Source: JAITWN01 sp964581365 (GTDB lineage Bacteria > Pseudomonadota > Gammaproteobacteria > SZUA-140). Taken from it: a stretch of 64,000 nucleotides of DNA. Positions 53,844 to 63,881 of the stretch are shown piece after piece. The stretch is from assembly GCA_964581365.1 (NCBI GenBank), contig CAZOOF010000001.1:1-64000 (forward strand), given 5' to 3'. Numbering within the stretch: position 1 is the stretch's first letter; every line of letters starts with the position of its first letter. The position numbers were made by a program, and so were the translations under genes. Below the pieces are notes generated by a model. The model was given only the letters and a program-made list of their open reading frames with translations, had not been told where the DNA came from and searched no databases.

Positions 53844-55139
53844 TCACTTCAGATACGGAGACCAAGCGGGTTCGCGCGCCTGCCCGCCCTCGAACACAAG
53901 GCGCTGGCGAACGCGGCCATCGACCGAGACCACCGACAGGAATCCCTTCGCCCCTTCCCGGGTTGCGTAGATTATCATGCTACCATTGGGCGCAAAGCTT
54001 GGCGACTCGTCGCGCCCTCCCTGGGTCAGCACCTGGAATGCCCCATTCGTCAGGTCGAGAGTTCCAATATTGAACCCCCTGCCACTGTTGTTGACCATCG
54101 CCAGATACCTGCCATTCGGAGATACCACGGGGCGCGCATTGTAGTCGCCGTCGAAGCTCACCCGCTCGACCTGGCCGCCACTTGCCGGCACACGATAGAT
54201 CTGCGGCTTGCCGCCACGATCGGAAGTGAAGTAGATCGTCCGGCCATCCGGCGACCAGGCCGGCTCGGTGTCGATCGAAAAGCCGCGGGTGAGCTGTTGC
54301 AGGCTGCGCGATGCGAGATCGAGAACATAGATGCTCGGCGAACCGTCCTTCGACAGGACCAGAGCCAGCCTGCGGCCATCCGGCGACCAGGCCGGGGCGC
54401 CGTTGAGACCGCGCTGACTCGACACTGCTTCCCGCGCCCCCGAATTGATGTTCTGGACATAAATCACCGGGGCGCCGGACTCGAACGACACATAGGAAAC
54501 GCGGCTGCCATCGGGCGACCATGCCGGCGACATCAGGGGCTGGGTCGACACCAGGACCGGGCGCGGATTGTGTCCGTCCGAATCGGCCACCTCCAGGGTA
54601 TAACGACGCGAGTTTCCGCCCGTCGATACTTCGGTGATGTAGGCGATGCGGGTGGCAAAGGCGCCCGGCTCACCGAGCAGCGTTTCATAGACGATGTCCG
54701 CGATCTGGTGCGCCACCCGGCGCAGACCCGCCCGATCGGCGCGGAAGGTCAGGCCAGTCAGCTGCGACTGACGCAGAATGTCGAACAGTTGGAAGCGGAC
54801 CTCATAGGTCTCGCCGAGCTGACGGACGCGGCCGATGACCAGGCTGTCCATACCGAGCACACGCCAGTCCTTGTACTGGATCTGTCCGGGTTCATGCGGG
54901 CGGGAGAGCATGTCCCGGGTCGGCAGCGGCGAAAAGCGTCCGCTCCGATGCAGATCCGCAGCGATCACTCCGGCGACATCCTCGGGCTGTGCGCCGTCCC
55001 CTTCCCAGGCGAATGGCACTACTGCAATCGGCAGCGCCCCCTCCGCGCCCTGGGTGATCTCGATGGTCAGTACGGCGCGGGCATTGGCAGCGGCCAGCGC
55101 GCACGCGAGAAAAAACAGCATCCTGCACAGATTCTTCAT
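53844..55139 (-). CDS. tolB: Tol-Pal translocation protein TolB
   Basis: The protein (431 residues) has a signal peptide (MKNLCRMLFFLACALAAANARA), an N-terminal domain (TIEITQGAEGALPIAVVPFAWEG...) and a six-bladed beta-propeller with repeated SPAWSPDGSRVSYVS, GAPAWSPDGRRLALVLS, EPAWSPDGRTIYFTS and RPVVSPNGRYLAMVN. It is periplasmic and binds Pal. The start overlaps the tolA stop (ATGA), so translation is coupled. Confidence 0.97.
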   Translation of the reverse strand: MKNLCRMLFFLACALAAANARAVLTIEITQGAEGALPIAVVPFAWEGDGAQPEDVAGVIAADLHRSGRFSPLPTRDMLSRPHEPGQIQYKDWRVLGMDSLVIGRVRQLGETYEVRFQLFDILRQSQLTGLTFRADRAGLRRVAHQIADIVYETLLGEPGAFATRIAYITEVSTGGNSRRYTLEVADSDGHNPRPVLVSTQPLMSPAWSPDGSRVSYVSFESGAPVIYVQNINSGAREAVSSQRGLNGAPAWSPDGRRLALVLSKDGSPSIYVLDLASRSLQQLTRGFSIDTEPAWSPDGRTIYFTSDRGGKPQIYRVPASGGQVERVSFDGDYNARPVVSPNGRYLAMVNNSGRGFNIGTLDLTNGAFQVLTQGGRDESPSFAPNGSMIIYATREGAKGFLSVVSVDGRVRQRLVFEGGQAREPAWSPYLK

Positions 55140-56119
55140 AAGAATGGCTCGGGTTTGAAGACGAATTCCAGCTCACGGAAGCGATCGAACAATCCACTGT
55201 CGGCCGGCGGGACCGGCAGCGGAGCAGCCCGGCGCACGGCGCTCTCGACCGAGCGATCCAGCACCGGATCGCCGCAGCTGCGCACCATGGTGACGTCGAT
55301 GACGTCCCCTCCGGGGATGATATGCACGCGCACCATGCATTGCTGCCCCGCCCAGTTCGGCGGACGAATCCATGCCCGCGCAACCTGCTGCTGGATCAGC
55401 CGCACGTAGCGCTCGACCTCGGTCTGCTGACGCGCCCGCTCAGCGGCGGCCCGCTCTTCCTGCTGACGCCGCAACTCCGCCTGGCGCGCCTCCTCGGCCT
55501 TGCGTGCCTCCTCGGCCTTGCGTGCCTCTTCAGCCTTGCGCGCCTCCTCAGCCTTACGCGCTTCCTCTTCCTTGCGCCGCTGTTCTTCGCGCTTGCGGGC
55601 TTCCTCCGCGCGCTTCGCTTCCTCTTCCTGCTGTTTCTTTTTCAGCTCGGCCAGACGCTGCTCTTCGCGCTTGCGCTGCGCCTCGGCCTCTTTCTGCGCC
55701 TGCTCCTGCTGTTTCTTGAGTTCAGCCAGACGCTGCTCCTCGCGCCTGCGCTGTGCCTCGGACTCCTTCTTTGCCTGCTCCTGCTGCCGCTTGATCTCGG
55801 CCAAGCGCTGCTCCTCGCGCTTGCGCGCCTCCTCCGCTTCACGCTGGCGCCGCTGGGTCTCCGCCTCCTGAGCGGCCTTGCGCGCCTCCGCTTCTTTCAG
55901 GCGTGCCATCTCCTCCTGCACCCGCGCCTCATCCACCACGACCGCCTGCACGACTTCCGGCGCCGGCGGACGCACCGTCTGCCGCCACTCGAAGCCGAGC
56001 ACGAACATCGCAAAGAAGCCGATATGGATCAGCACCGCGTAAAACAGATGGCGCGGCTCTCTTGTCAGATCCTTCAGGCCAGCGACCGCGGTCGCGGCGA
56101 TGTCCCGCAACAGGCCCAT
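55136..56119 (-). CDS. tolA: Tol-Pal energy-transducing protein TolA
   Basis: The protein (327 residues) has one inner-membrane helix (FYAVLIHIGFFAMFVLGF, residues 26-43), a long helical domain with Glu/Lys/Arg/Ala-rich repeats (residues 65-245, including three copies of a 25-residue unit and several EEARKA units) and a C-terminal periplasmic domain (YVRLIQQQVARAWIRPPNWAGQQCMVRVHIIPGGDVIDVTMVRSCGDPVLDRSVESAVRRA). It spans the periplasm between TolQR and Pal/TolB. Confidence 0.95.
   Translation of the reverse strand: MGLLRDIAATAVAGLKDLTREPRHLFYAVLIHIGFFAMFVLGFEWRQTVRPPAPEVVQAVVVDEARVQEEMARLKEAEARKAAQEAETQRRQREAEEARKREEQRLAEIKRQQEQAKKESEAQRRREEQRLAELKKQQEQAQKEAEAQRKREEQRLAELKKKQQEEEAKRAEEARKREEQRRKEEEARKAEEARKAEEARKAEEARKAEEARQAELRRQQEERAAAERARQQTEVERYVRLIQQQVARAWIRPPNWAGQQCMVRVHIIPGGDVIDVTMVRSCGDPVLDRSVESAVRRAAPLPVPPADSGLFDRFRELEFVFKPEPFL
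55483..55572 (-). repeat. Tandem 18-bp repeats in tolA (EEARKA units)
   Basis: Five near-identical 18-base units, each encoding EEARKA-type hexapeptides, lie head to tail. They form the end of the TolA helix. The copy number could change by slippage, which would alter the length of the periplasmic arm. Confidence 0.85.
55595..55819 (-). repeat. Three 75-bp repeats in tolA (25-residue helical units)
   Basis: Three direct units of 25 residues (beginning REEQRLAEIK, REEQRLAELK and REEQRLAELK) lie at residues 101-175 of TolA. The units are more diverged than the 18-base repeats, so they are older duplications. Confidence 0.8.
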
Positions 56120-56121
56120 AT

Positions 56122-56565
56122 TCAGCGCGAACCCCTGCGCGGCGCCGGCTCAGGACTCTCGGTCACCAGTCCAACGCTGGGCGCCCCGGCTGCCTGCAGC
56201 AGCGCCATGACGCGCACCACGGAACCATAATCCGCAGAGGCATCTCCGCGCACCATCACCGGCGTATCCGGCCTGTTGCGCAGCACCGCTGCGACACGCT
56301 GCACCAGCGTGTCCGCATCCAGCGGCGCATCGGGATTGTCGCCGACATTCAGATAGATGTTGCCTTCGGCATCGACGCTGGCGACCAGCGGCTCCTGATT
56401 CTCGCTCTGCATGGGATTGGCCGCCGCCTTGGGCAGCTCGACATTGACGCCCAGCGTAAGCAGCGGTGCCGCCACCATGAATACCACCAGCAGGACCAGC
56501 ATTACGTCGATGTACGGAACGATGTTGATCTCCGACATCGGCCTCTTGCGGGCGCGACGCATCAT
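56122..56565 (-). CDS. tolR: Tol-Pal proton-channel subunit TolR
   Basis: The protein (147 residues) has one membrane helix with the proton-path Asp (EINIVPYIDVMLVLLVVFMVAAPLL, D near residue 19), then a periplasmic domain (VNVELPKAAA, PLVASVDAEGNIYLNVGD, TPVMVRGDASADYGSVVRVMALLQAAG). It works with TolQ to energise TolA. It sits two bases before tolA and six bases after tolQ. Confidence 0.96.
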   Translation of the reverse strand: MMRRARKRPMSEINIVPYIDVMLVLLVVFMVAAPLLTLGVNVELPKAAANPMQSENQEPLVASVDAEGNIYLNVGDNPDAPLDADTLVQRVAAVLRNRPDTPVMVRGDASADYGSVVRVMALLQAAGAPSVGLVTESPEPAPRRGSR

Positions 56566-56571
56566 GCCGGC

Positions 56572-57277
<706 letters not shown>

Positions 57278-57288
<11 letters not shown>

Positions 57289-57691
57289 GTTCGATCTCCG
57301 TCATCAGGAATTGCGGGATGCGACGCGGCCGGAAACTCCGGCTATCGAGGCAGACCAGCCGTACCGCCGCGGTGCACAGAAGTTCGTCAGCGCCGTCAGC
57401 AGCGGCGCGCCGCACTGACTGCATGAACTGCAGCTCCGCGGCGCGACGATCGCCAAGCTGCACCCCTATGGACAACAGATCGTTGAAGCGTGCCGGCCGC
57501 AGGTACTCCACCGCCACGGACCGCACGGCGAAGATGATCCCGTGCCGCGCATTCAGGACGTCCTGTTCGAATCCAAGGCTTCGCAGCCACTCGCTGCGCG
57601 CCCGCTCCATGAACTTGAGATAGTTCGCGTAGTAGACGACGCCCCCGCTGTCCGTATCTTCGTAATAGACGCGCACAGGCCAGTGGAACAT
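57278..57691 (-). CDS. ybgC: Tol-Pal-associated acyl-CoA thioesterase YbgC
   Basis: The protein (137 residues) has the 4-hydroxybenzoyl-CoA thioesterase hot-dog fold with catalytic Asp in VYYEDTDSGGVVYYANYLKFMERARSEWLRSLG. It hydrolyses short acyl-CoA or acyl-ACP esters. It is the first gene of the tol-pal operon, as in most gammaproteobacteria. Confidence 0.95.
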
Positions 57692-57792
57692 TGAACATCT
57701 CTGGGCGTTAACGGGATACGATCGCGGAAGATATTAGTGGAATTCCATACGCATTGCACGCCGCAGGCATGATGCGGACCGTCGCCAACCGG

Positions 57793-58836
57793 CTACGGCT
57801 GATCGAACAGATCAGCCGATTCGGCGGTGATGCGCTCCGGCGCAGTCAGGCCCAGATGTCTGTAGCCCAGACCGGTCGCCATCCGTCCGCGCGCTGTGCG
57901 CACGATATATCCCTCCTGGATGAGATAGGGCTCGATCACATCTTCGATGGTGCCCCGCTCTTCGCCTATGGCTGCGGCGAGACTGTCGAGCCCGACCGGA
58001 CCACCATCGAACTTGTGCACGATGGCGCCGATCAGCCGCCGATCCATCGCATCCAGCCCCCCCTCATCCACGTCGAGGATACGCAAGGCCTGGTCGGCCA
58101 CAGCTCCGGTGATATGGCCGTCAGCCATCACCTGGGCAAAATCACGCACGCGACGCAGCAGACGATTGGCGATTCGCGGTGTCCCGCGCGAGCGCCGGGC
58201 GATCTGTCGCGCCCCGTCCTCATCGATGCCCGCCCCGAGCACTCCCGCCGCCCGCAGCACGATCGAGGTGAGCTCATCCCGGCTGTAGAAGCCGAGACGC
58301 TGCACAATGCCGAAGCGGTCGCGGAGCGGCGAGGTCAGCAGACCGGCGCGGGTCGTCGCTCCGACGAGTGTGAACGGTGGCAGCTCGAGGCGGATCGAGC
58401 GCGCTGCCGGGCCTTCACCGATCATGATGTCGAGCTGGCAGTCTTCCATCGCCGGATAGAGGATTTCCTCTATGACGGGACTCATGCGATGGATTTCGTC
58501 GATGAAAAGCACGTCCCGGGGCTCGAGATTGGTGAGCAGCGCGGCGAGATCCCCGGGCCGCTCCAGCACCGGGCCCGAGGTGTGCCTGAGCTTCACTCCG
58601 AGTTCATTGGCAATGATGTGGGCAAGCGTCGTCTTGCCCAGACCCGGCGGCCCGAAGATCAGGGCGTGGTCCAGCGCCTCGCCGCGCTCACGGGCTGCGC
58701 GGATGAATACCGACATCTGCTCGCGCATCTTCTGCTGACCGACGTATTCGGCCAGAGAGCGCGGACGCACCGACCGTTCGAGCGAATCCTCCCCCGGGGC
58801 ATCTGCAGCGCTGATGATGCGGTCATTTTCGATCAT
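57793..58836 (-). CDS. ruvB: Holliday junction DNA helicase RuvB
   Basis: The protein (347 residues) is the hexameric motor for branch migration. It has RPRSLAEYVGQQKMREQM, Walker A GPPGLGKTTLAHI, Walker B VLFIDEIHRM, sensor GATTRAGLLTSPLRDRFGI and the winged-helix end (GLDSLAAAIGEERGTIEDVIEPYLIQEGYI). It overlaps the ruvA stop by four bases. Confidence 0.97.
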   Translation of the reverse strand: MIENDRIISAADAPGEDSLERSVRPRSLAEYVGQQKMREQMSVFIRAARERGEALDHALIFGPPGLGKTTLAHIIANELGVKLRHTSGPVLERPGDLAALLTNLEPRDVLFIDEIHRMSPVIEEILYPAMEDCQLDIMIGEGPAARSIRLELPPFTLVGATTRAGLLTSPLRDRFGIVQRLGFYSRDELTSIVLRAAGVLGAGIDEDGARQIARRSRGTPRIANRLLRRVRDFAQVMADGHITGAVADQALRILDVDEGGLDAMDRRLIGAIVHKFDGGPVGLDSLAAAIGEERGTIEDVIEPYLIQEGYIVRTARGRMATGLGYRHLGLTAPERITAESADLFDQP

Positions 58837-59444
58837 GGCTTGCGGATCACCGCCTGCTGAAGGGCGCGACGGATGATCTCCTCGCTGCTGCGACCGGCGG
58901 CATCGATCCCGCTCAGCATCCGGTTCGCCTCATGCGGCTTGTAGCCGAGCGCGGCCAGCGCCACCAGCGCCTCCTGCAAGGCATCATCACCGGCCGGCGT
59001 CGCAGGCGGAGCAGAAACAGCCTTCGTATCGGGCGACCAGTGTTCGGAGATCCGATCCTTCATCTCCATGACCAGGCGATCGGCGGTCTTGCGCCCCACT
59101 CCAGGCAGGCGCATCAGCGCGGTGATGTCCTTTTCGAGAACGCGGCGCGCAAACTCCTCGACCGTCATGCCCGAAACGATCGCCAGCGCCATGCGCGCAC
59201 CGACGCCGTTGACCTTGATGAGCTCACGAAACAGTTCCCGCTCCGCCAGGTCAGCGAAGCCAAACAGCAGATGGGCATCATCGCGCACCACCAGGTGCGT
59301 GTAGACGATGCATTCCGAACCGGCGGGCGGCAGCCGCGCAAGCACCGCGCTGGTAGCCTCGATCTCGTATCCGACTCCGCCGACATCGAGCAGAATGAAC
59401 GGCGCCTGCTGATGCACCAGCGTTCCGCGCAAACGCCCAATCAC
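58833..59444 (-). CDS. ruvA: Holliday junction-binding protein RuvA
   Basis: From the GTG at 59444 (overlapping the ruvC stop as GTGA) the protein has 203 residues. It has an N-terminal OB domain (VIGRLRGTLVHQQAPFILLDVGGVGYEIEA), helix-hairpin-helix DNA binding (LIKVNGVGARMALAIVSG, LMRLPGVGRKTADRLVMEM) and the C-terminal domain (LVALAALGYKPHEANRML) that contacts RuvB. All parts are intact. Confidence 0.96.
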   Translation of the reverse strand: MIGRLRGTLVHQQAPFILLDVGGVGYEIEATSAVLARLPPAGSECIVYTHLVVRDDAHLLFGFADLAERELFRELIKVNGVGARMALAIVSGMTVEEFARRVLEKDITALMRLPGVGRKTADRLVMEMKDRISEHWSPDTKAVSAPPATPAGDDALQEALVALAALGYKPHEANRMLSGIDAAGRSSEEIIRRALQQAVIRKP

Positions 59445-59953
59445 GAAGTCACTCCTGCCGCGACCATGGCCTGCGATACGCGGGCCCGGGTACGGCTGAA
59501 GTGCAGATGGGAGAGCGCGCAGGCGAGCGCGTCGCTGGCATCCAGACGCGGCGGAGTCTTCAGCCCGAGCAGCGCGCACACCATGTGGCGCACCTGCTCC
59601 TTGTCAGCGCCGCCGCGGCCGACCATCGACTGCTTGATCTGAGCTGGGGTGTACTCATGCACGGGGAGACCATGCGTGACCAGCGCGCTGATCGCCGCCC
59701 CGCGCGCCTGCCCCAGCTTGAGCGCCGAGGATGCATTGCGGTGCATGAAGACGTTCTCGATGGCGGCTTCGCCGGGTCCATGCAGTTCGATCAGCTCCCG
59801 TATGCCGCTGAAGATGATGCCGAGTCGCTGCGGCAGTTCGCTGCCGGAAGCGCGTATGCAGCCGCTGGCGACATAGCCGGCACGATTCCCCCTAACCTCG
59901 ATCAGGCCGAAACCCGTGACATTGAGTCCCGGGTCAATGCCGAGGATGATCAT
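59441..59953 (-). CDS. ruvC: Holliday junction resolvase RuvC
   Basis: The protein (170 residues) begins IILGIDPGLNVTGFG with the first catalytic Asp (D7). AAIENVFMHRNASSALKLGQARG supplies Glu, and a C-terminal DASDALACALSH supplies the last two acids. It cuts four-way junctions symmetrically. It lies six bases after yebC. Confidence 0.97.
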   Translation of the reverse strand: MIILGIDPGLNVTGFGLIEVRGNRAGYVASGCIRASGSELPQRLGIIFSGIRELIELHGPGEAAIENVFMHRNASSALKLGQARGAAISALVTHGLPVHEYTPAQIKQSMVGRGGADKEQVRHMVCALLGLKTPPRLDASDALACALSHLHFSRTRARVSQAMVAAGVTS

Positions 59954-59959
59954 GAAGAA

Positions 59960-60703
59960 TCATGCTCCGGCAAGAACCTCTTCCGGCAGGTCGGCATTGG
60001 TGTAGACGTTCTGCACGTCGTCGAGATCTTCGAGCATCTCGAGGAGTCGCATCATGGTAACGGCATCGTCCCCGCCGAGCGCCACGCTGGTCGCGGCGCG
60101 CTCGGTCAGCTCCGCGTAGGCGGGCTCCAGTCCGGAGGCAACCATCGCCTCGCGCACCGCCGTGAATGAGTCAGGCGAGGCCAGCACTTCCAGCGAGCCA
60201 TCATCATCGACCACCACGTCCTCGGCACCGGCCTCCAGCGCAGCCCCCATGACCCGGTCTTCATCGCTGCCCGGCGGAAATCCGATCACGCCCATACGCG
60301 AGAAGAGGTAGGCGACAGAATTTTCCGTGCCGAGGCTGCCATTGCACTTGTTGAAGGCATGGCGGACTTCCGCCACGGTCCGGTTACGGTTATCGGTCAT
60401 GCAGTCGACCATGACGGCAGCGCCTCCCGGGCCATAACCTTCATAGCGCACTTCCTGAACATTGGCCCCCTCGAGACCACCGGCGCCGCGCTTGATGGCA
60501 CGCTCGACGGTGTCCTTGGTCATGTTTGCGTCGAGCGCCTTGTCGATGGCTGCCCGCAGGCGCGGATTGGATGCCGCGTCTGCGCCGCCCAGCCTGGCGG
60601 CCACGGTGATCTCCCGGATGAGTTTGGTGAAAAGCTTGCCGCGCTTGGCGTCCTGCGCGTTCTTGCGATGCTGGATATTAGCCCACTTACTGTGCCCGGC
60701 CAT
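59960..60703 (-). CDS. yebC: YebC/PmpR-family protein
   Basis: The protein (247 residues) has MAGHSKWANIQHRKNAQDAKRGKLFTKLIREI at the start, RAIKRGAGGLEGANVQEVRYEGYGPGGAAVMVDCMTDNRNRTVAEVRHAFNKC in the middle, and normal length. YebC proteins act as transcription regulators or ribosome-associated factors for proline-rich sequences. It belongs to the ruvCAB operon. Confidence 0.96.
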   Translation of the reverse strand: MAGHSKWANIQHRKNAQDAKRGKLFTKLIREITVAARLGGADAASNPRLRAAIDKALDANMTKDTVERAIKRGAGGLEGANVQEVRYEGYGPGGAAVMVDCMTDNRNRTVAEVRHAFNKCNGSLGTENSVAYLFSRMGVIGFPPGSDEDRVMGAALEAGAEDVVVDDDGSLEVLASPDSFTAVREAMVASGLEPAYAELTERAATSVALGGDDAVTMMRLLEMLEDLDDVQNVYTNADLPEEVLAGA

Positions 60704-60852
60704 TGATGTTACCCAAAAGTATGTTCGACCGCCCGCCAGTCTAGCACCTCCGGCCGCGCGAAAAAAACGGCTGCCGCCTCCGGCACAGATCGATGGGGGA
60801 AAGAGAAACAGGCAAACGGCGAGGCGGCAGCGACCGGAACGGGCGCCAGAAC

Positions 60853-61947
60853 TTACAATTCCAGCATGCGATCCAGCGCCACTCGCGCCTCGGCCGCGAT
60901 GGCGGGCGGAACGACGATGCGGTTTTCCACCTTCCCCGCAACCAGATTCTCCAGCGAGGCGCACAGGTGCCGCGCGTCGATGCGGAACATGGTGGAACAC
61001 ATGCAGATCGTCGGCGACATGAAGTGCACCGACTTGCCTTCGCTACGGAAGCGCTCATGCAGGCGCTGCACCAAGTTGAGCTCGGTGCCCACCAGCCAGC
61101 GCGTCCCCGGAGCGGACTCGGCGATGGTCCTGATGATGTACTCCGTCGAACCGACGAATTCGGCACGCTCACAGACTTCGATCGAGCACTCGGGGTGAGC
61201 TATGACCTTGGCATCCGGATACTGGGCGAGAAAACGATCGATGTGTTCCGGCCGGAACATCTGATGCACCGAGCAGAAGCCTTTCCACAGAATCAGGCGC
61301 GCGGCGCGGATCCGTTCGGGGTCGAGTCCGCCATACGGCAGATCGAAATCCCAGACCACCATATCTTCCAGCGGCACCCCCATGCGATGGGCGGTGTTGC
61401 GCCCGAGATGCTGATCAGGGAAGAACAGCACCTTCTGGCGCCGCTCCCAGGCCCAGTCGAGCACCCGGCCGGCATTGGAGGAAGTGCAGACGATGCCGCC
61501 ATGACGCCCGCAGAACGCTTTCAGGTCCGCGGCGGAATTGATGTAAGTGACCGGGGTGACGGTGCTTTCGGCATCGCCCAGAGCTTCGTTCAGCTCGCGC
61601 CAGGCGCGCTCGACCTTGGCCAGGCTCGCCATGTCCGCCATCGAGCAGCCCGCCGACAGGTCGGGGAGAATCACTACCTGCTCGGGACGGGTCAGGATAT
61701 CGGCCACCTCGGCCATGAAATGCACGCCGCAGAACACGATGAACTCAGCATCCGATGCCGCCGCCTGACGTGACAGCATCAGCGAGTCACCGGTGAAATC
61801 AGCGTGGCGATACACCTCCTCACGCTGATAGTGGTGCCCGAGGATCGCAAGGCGCGGACCGAGCCTGGCCTTGGCGGCGCGGATGCGCTCCTGATATTCC
61901 TCGTCGCTGACGAGGGGAGCCTGTTGCAGGACAGCCTGGGTATTCAT
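60853..61947 (-). CDS. nadA: Quinolinate synthase NadA
   Basis: From the ATG at 61947 the protein has 364 residues and makes quinolinate from iminoaspartate and DHAP for NAD synthesis. Three cysteines for the 4Fe-4S cluster can be seen in FCGVHFMAEVADIL, IVCTSSNAGRVL and MSPTICMCSTMFRID. The pterin-like triad of domains is complete. It is inserted between yebC and aspS, not a usual place in Pseudomonas. Confidence 0.96.
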   Translation of the reverse strand: MNTQAVLQQAPLVSDEEYQERIRAAKARLGPRLAILGHHYQREEVYRHADFTGDSLMLSRQAAASDAEFIVFCGVHFMAEVADILTRPEQVVILPDLSAGCSMADMASLAKVERAWRELNEALGDAESTVTPVTYINSAADLKAFCGRHGGIVCTSSNAGRVLDWAWERRQKVLFFPDQHLGRNTAHRMGVPLEDMVVWDFDLPYGGLDPERIRAARLILWKGFCSVHQMFRPEHIDRFLAQYPDAKVIAHPECSIEVCERAEFVGSTEYIIRTIAESAPGTRWLVGTELNLVQRLHERFRSEGKSVHFMSPTICMCSTMFRIDARHLCASLENLVAGKVENRIVVPPAIAAEARVALDRMLEL

Positions 61948-61984
61948 GGGATCAGTGTAAGCCAAAGATCACTGTAAGCAACAC

Positions 61985-63763
61985 TCAGCGCGCCGGCTTC
62001 GTCGGCCGGATACCGAGTTCGCGCAGCTGGCGCTCGTCCACCTGGGAGGGCGCTTCGGTCATCAGACAGGCGCCGGTCTGCGTCTTCGGGAACGGGATCA
62101 CATCCCGGATCGAGGCCGAGCCGGTCATCAGCATCAGCAGCCGATCGAGGCCGAAGGCAATGCCGCCATGGGGTGGCGCCCCATACTGCAGGGCATGCAG
62201 GAGGAAGCCGAACTTCGCTTCCGCCTCGGCGGCATCGATACCCAGCAGGCGGAACACCTCGGCCTGCAGCGCAGAATCGTGGATACGGATCGACCCGCCT
62301 CCGACTTCGGTGCCGTTGAGCACCATGTCATAGGCCCGCGACAGCGCGCTACCGGGATCTGCGGCGAGCGCGGCGGGATCCCGCAGCTTCGGACTGGTGA
62401 ACGGGTGATGCAGCGCCACCCAGCGGTTTTCCTGCTCGTCGCGGCCGAACATGGGGAAATCGACGACCCACAGCGGCCGCCAGCCATGCTCGACCAGGCC
62501 GCGATCATGCCCCAGGCGCACCCGCAGCGCTCCCAGAGCCTCGTTGACGATCTCGGCGCGATCGGCGCCAAAGAAGATAATATCGCCGTCATTCGCGGCA
62601 GTTCGACGCAAAACCTCATCAACGACAGGATCCGGAAGGAATTTCAGGATCGGCGACTGCAGCCCGTCCCTGCCGGCTGCGCGATCATTGACCTTGATGT
62701 AGGCCAGGCCGCGCGCTCCGTAGACGGCGACGAATGCGGTGTAGTCGTCGATTTCCTTGCGGCTCAGCTCTCCCCCCTGAGGCAGGCAGAGCGCCGCGAC
62801 ACGTCCGGCCGGATCGGCTGCCGGAGCCGCGAACACCTTGAAATCGACCTCCTTCATCAGGTCGGTAAGCTCCACCAGCTCGAGCGGAATGCGCAGATCC
62901 GGGCGATCGGTGCCAAACCGCGTCATCGCCTCGGCGTAGCTCATTCGCGGGAAGGGATCGGGCAGAGCGACTTCGATGACTTCGGCGAAAAGGATTCTGA
63001 TCATCCGCTCCATCAGCAGCATCAGCTCCTCTTCATCGACGAAGGAAGCCTCGATGTCGAGCTGGGTGAACTCGGGCTGGCGATCAGCCCGCAGATCCTC
63101 ATCGCGGAAACAGCGCACGATCTGATAGTAGCGGTCCATGCCCGCCACCATGAGCAGCTGCTTGAACAGCTGCGGCGACTGCGGCAGGGCGTAGAAGCTG
63201 CCCTGGTGCGTGCGGCTCGGCACCAGGTAGTCGCGCGCTCCCTCCGGAGTCGAACGGGTAAGCACCGGCGTTTCGATCTCCATGAAGCCATGCTCGTCCA
63301 GGAAACGCCTCAGCGTGCGCGCCGCCGCATACCTCATCCGCAGGTTGCGCTGCATGTGCGGGCGGCGCAGATCCAGATAGCGATAGCGCAGCCGGACGTC
63401 CTCGCCGACCTCCGCTTCCTCATCGATGGTGAAAGGCGGAGTCAACGCGGCATTGAGAATTTCCACGGTGCCGGCAAGCACCTCGACCTGGCCGGTGGCG
63501 AGGTGGGGATTCTCGGTACCCTCGGGCCGCCTCCGTACCCGGCCGGTGATCTGCAGCACGTACTCACTGCGCACCCGCTCGGCAGTTGCGAAACTGTCCC
63601 GGGACTGGGGATCGAACACGATCTGCACCAGACCTTCACGGTCGCGCAGATCGACGAAGATCACTCCGCCATGATCACGGCGGCGATGAACCCATCCGCA
63701 AAGCTTTACCTCCCTGTCGAGCAGGGACTCGTCAATCTGACCGCAATAGTGGGTGCGCATCAT
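61985..63763 (-). CDS. aspS: Aspartyl-tRNA synthetase
   Basis: The protein (592 residues) has the OB anticodon-binding domain (residues 1-110: VKLCGWVHRRRDHGGVIFVDLRDREGLVQIVFD), the class II catalytic core (RYRYLDLRRPHMQRNLRMR; FMEIETPVLTRSTPEGARDYLV; CFRDEDLRADRQPEFTQLDIEASF), the bacterial GAD insert and motif 3 (GIAFGLDRLLMLMTG). Length is normal for the bacterial type. The start is at one of two adjacent ATGs. Confidence 0.97.
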   Translation of the reverse strand: MMRTHYCGQIDESLLDREVKLCGWVHRRRDHGGVIFVDLRDREGLVQIVFDPQSRDSFATAERVRSEYVLQITGRVRRRPEGTENPHLATGQVEVLAGTVEILNAALTPPFTIDEEAEVGEDVRLRYRYLDLRRPHMQRNLRMRYAAARTLRRFLDEHGFMEIETPVLTRSTPEGARDYLVPSRTHQGSFYALPQSPQLFKQLLMVAGMDRYYQIVRCFRDEDLRADRQPEFTQLDIEASFVDEEELMLLMERMIRILFAEVIEVALPDPFPRMSYAEAMTRFGTDRPDLRIPLELVELTDLMKEVDFKVFAAPAADPAGRVAALCLPQGGELSRKEIDDYTAFVAVYGARGLAYIKVNDRAAGRDGLQSPILKFLPDPVVDEVLRRTAANDGDIIFFGADRAEIVNEALGALRVRLGHDRGLVEHGWRPLWVVDFPMFGRDEQENRWVALHHPFTSPKLRDPAALAADPGSALSRAYDMVLNGTEVGGGSIRIHDSALQAEVFRLLGIDAAEAEAKFGFLLHALQYGAPPHGGIAFGLDRLLMLMTGSASIRDVIPFPKTQTGACLMTEAPSQVDERQLRELGIRPTKPAR

Positions 63764-63783
63764 TGGATATTGGTGAATTCGCT

Positions 63784-63811
63784 GAAAATAAAAGGCGGGC
63801 CGTTGCCCGCC
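63784..63811 (-). terminator. Rho-independent terminator after fmdB
   Basis: GGCGGGC (63794-63800) pairs with GCCCGCC (63805-63811) across CGTT. The A-rich stretch 63784-63793 becomes a U-tract on the minus strand. It follows the fmdB stop and precedes aspS, so these genes need not share one full transcript. Confidence 0.8.
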
Positions 63812-63881
63812 GGGTTGCTCATTCTAGCATCATTGCCGGACGGCCAAAGCGCCGGGAACGACACCGCGGTGAACCGGAGCC

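Noticed and set aside
55483..55572. Short tandem repeats that might look like a CRISPR array
   Set aside because: The units have no spacers, are in frame and encode the EEARKA helix of TolA.
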